From: Gammaproteobacteria bacterium
GTDB taxonomy: Bacteria; Pseudomonadota; Gammaproteobacteria; Enterobacterales; Neiellaceae
DNA length: 64,000 nt
Assembly: GCA_017425245.1 (NCBI GenBank)
Contig: JAFOOX010000019.1
Span: 16,293 to 80,292, forward strand
Direction: 5' to 3'
Shown here: positions 63,866 to 64,000 of the stretch, piece by piece
How the letters are laid out: each line of letters opens with the position of its first letter
Position numbering within the stretch: the first letter of the stretch is position 1
Position numbers and translations under genes: made by a program
The notes under the pieces: model-generated
Told to the model about the DNA's origin: nothing
What the model saw: only the letters and a program-made list of their open reading frames with translations
Databases searched by the model: none

Positions 63866-64000
63866 ATGACAAGTCGGCGTAAATTCCGCTCCGCTCTGGA
63901 TGAGCAAACGGCCCAAGAACGCGAGCTGATCGCGCAATTTGAGCGTGATGGCATCGCTTGGGAGTTCGTCTACGATACATCCGCTGACGATCTGGTCCCT
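63866..64000 (+). CDS. Unidentified protein, N-terminus only (cut by window edge)
   Basis: Forty-five codons from an ATG at 63866, four bases after the previous stop, open to the end of the window. It reads MTSRRKFRSALDEQTAQERE and continues with LIAQFERDGIAWEFVYD, hydrophilic and helical. No family can be assigned from this part. Confidence 0.6.
   Translation, partial: MTSRRKFRSALDEQTAQERELIAQFERDGIAWEFVYDTSADDLVP

Overview
The window is GC-rich gammaproteobacterial chromosome with tightly packed, often overlapping genes. Almost every housekeeping gene is a recognisable gammaproteobacterial type (recCBD, dapA-bamC-purC, rne-rluC, msrC-proQ-prc, pepN, large NAD-glutamate dehydrogenase, pyrD-zapC, and a Gly-Cys-Leu tRNA cluster). 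The order bepA / tusA-like / perM / bcp / dapA / bamC / purC resembles Pseudomonas. Wax-ester and polyhydroxyalkanoate (PHA) granule genes suggest a storage-lipid-forming, probably marine, member of the Oceanospirillales/Pseudomonadales kind. The species cannot be named from the sequence.

Layout. 1-2840 (minus): TonB-dependent receptor, YfiR-like periplasmic protein and the N-terminus of a CHASE8-like membrane sensor, overlapping like one operon. 3011-3373: tRNA operon with a clear promoter and terminator, followed by two inverted pairs of DnaA-box-like sequences. 3944-13091: recC-recB-recD with ATGA overlaps, and a small PHA-granule gene four bases after recD. 13281-20142: lipid storage block with two phasins, wax ester synthase (WS/DGAT), an esterase-like hydrolase and, on the other strand, a two-domain fatty acyl-CoA reductase with a DUF2505 protein and a TetR regulator. 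Reductase plus WS/DGAT would convert acyl-CoA to fatty alcohol and then to wax ester. 20280-24301 (minus): bepA, arsC, a DUF2069 membrane protein and a zincin-like lipoprotein. 24352-28993: tusA-like, perM, bcp, dapA, bamC, purC. 29225-34633: rne with a long leader, rluC, HAD phosphatase. 34618-42881: ABC exporter, msrC, proQ, prc, and two sodium-linked transporters. 42847-45680: pepN and a DUF2835 gene.

45811-52927 holds a DUF1302 / DUF1329 / YCF48-like / RND four-gene set that looks like an envelope-spanning system for a hydrophobic substrate. It is preceded by a perfect 16-bp palindrome that fits the PsrA fatty-acid-regulator consensus. gdhB, pyrD, zapC and a DUF2007-like gene follow.

60074-63046 is accessory DNA: a run of short hairpins with conserved loops, a long inverted repeat, a six-copy 9-bp tandem repeat, one strongly AT-rich gene encoding a protein with a PD-(D/E)XK nuclease-type motif, and a decayed IS256-family end. 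This is the best candidate for an undescribed (possibly defence) function. The window ends with two small membrane proteins and a gene cut by the edge.
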